From NCBI RefSeq assembly GCF_003259155.1, contig NZ_QGMQ01000001.1:248001-312000 (forward strand): a stretch of DNA of 64,000 nt, in the 5' to 3' direction. The stretch is from Marinimicrobium alkaliphilum (GTDB taxonomy: Bacteria > Pseudomonadota > Gammaproteobacteria > Pseudomonadales > Cellvibrionaceae). The notes beneath the pieces were generated by a model, which was not told where the DNA came from, did no database searches, and saw only the letters and a program-made list of their open reading frames with translations. How positions within the stretch are numbered: position 1 is the first letter of the stretch; each line of letters starts with the position of its first letter. Shown in pieces: positions 63,623 through 64,000 of the stretch. Position numbers and translations under genes: made by a program.

Positions 63623-64000
63623 ATGTCCGGAGTATCGGCTGCCCGCACCGTGGAAGCACCGGTGGATGAGCGCCAGCGCGATCTGCAATCCGCTTTTGAA
63701 ATGTTCAATGACATTTCAGAGCAATTGATGTCTTCCTACCAGTTACTTGAAAACCGGGTTGCCGAACTCAATCAGGAACTCACCAGTGTTACTCGTCAGC
63801 GAATGGAAGAACTGGCCGAGAAAGAGCGACTGGCATGCCGTCTGGAAAACCTGCTCAACTTTCTGCCCGGGGGGGTCATTGTGCTCGATCCCGCCGGTCG
63901 GGTATCTGAATGCAATCCGTCCGCCATCGACTTGCTGGGTGAACCGTTGCGCGGCGCCGTCTGGCGGGACGTGATCGCACGCAGCTTTGCACCGCGCCAG
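63623..64000 (+). CDS. fleS: Flagellar two-component sensor kinase FleS/FlrB, N-terminal part (cut by window end)
   Basis: The open frame from ATG 63623 (GAGGAG 10 bp upstream) runs to the window end, giving 126 residues. It has a helical N-terminus (SAFEMFNDISEQLMSSYQLL), a coiled coil (LNQELTSVTRQRMEELAEKE) and the start of a PAS domain (LLNFLPGGVIVLDPAGRVSE). This is the known layout of FleS, the cytosolic kinase that phosphorylates FleR to turn on basal-body and hook genes. Its place after fleQ and behind a sigma-54 promoter supports the call. Confidence 0.9.
   Translation, partial: MSGVSAARTVEAPVDERQRDLQSAFEMFNDISEQLMSSYQLLENRVAELNQELTSVTRQRMEELAEKERLACRLENLLNFLPGGVIVLDPAGRVSECNPSAIDLLGEPLRGAVWRDVIARSFAPRQ

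Overview
The window is about 64 kb of GC-rich (roughly 60 percent by eye) chromosomal DNA from a free-living, flagellated, probably marine or saline gammaproteobacterium. The combination of FleQ/FleS flagellar control, FabV, YdiJ-type D-2-hydroxyglutarate dehydrogenase, a secreted family 2 glycoside hydrolase, Asn-Gly repeat lipoproteins and abundant short palindromic repeats fits the Cellvibrionales (for example a Marinimicrobium-like bacterium). That placement is inference. No tRNA, rRNA, prophage, insertion sequence or CRISPR array was seen.

Layout. 1-5.2 kb: AEC transporter fragment, purU, a TetR regulator next to an LpxR-like lipid A deacylase with three shared operator-like sites, and an Aer-type aerotaxis receptor facing a perfect FNR/Anr box. 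5.5-15 kb: small membrane protein, two large lipoproteins, a MacB/FtsX-type export system whose adaptor gene is separated by an antisense lipoprotein, and a DUF4197 lipoprotein ending inside a REP-like repeat. 15-18.3 kb: wrbA, a secreted GH2 enzyme and a DUF6164 protein. 18.4-23.6 kb: a redox cluster with a class II FNR-type promoter, a decaheme cytochrome, an MtrB-like barrel, a ferric-reductase-like flavocytochrome and an exported cytochrome b5. 23.6-30.7 kb: metal-handling block with two copper-type P-ATPases, a CueR-like regulator and a DrrAB-like ABC pair.

30.8-34.1 kb: an ATP-grasp ligase followed by a large unrecognised protein with a Cys/His/Asn arrangement suggestive of a papain-like fold; this is the best candidate here for an undescribed biochemical system. 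34.1-37.7 kb: an exported isoaspartyl methyltransferase, a bacterial alternative oxidase, a c-type cytochrome lipoprotein and a barrel with an N-terminal heme motif. 37.7-40.8 kb (minus): an ECF sigma / anti-sigma / leucine-rich-repeat / porin operon. 40.9-45.4 kb (minus): a Csu-type chaperone-usher pilus operon preceded by a GEMM-I cyclic-di-GMP riboswitch.

45.8-52.2 kb: a chemoreceptor of unusual topology, a DUF349 protein, and a PA14-like protein paired with a PMT-family glycosyltransferase. 52.3-57.9 kb: ydiJ, a MAPEG protein and fabV, with three large hairpin repeats that share a core but have different self-complementary arms. 58-60.8 kb: two phospholipid/lipid A acyltransferases and a QueD-like double-domain protein. 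60.9-64 kb: fliS-fliT behind a FliA-type promoter, fleQ behind a perfect CRP/Vfr-type site, and the start of fleS behind a consensus sigma-54 promoter.

Recurring themes are sensing of oxygen and redox state (Aer, FNR boxes, alternative oxidase, multiheme conduit) and the motile/sessile switch (FleQ, chemoreceptors, c-di-GMP-controlled pilus).
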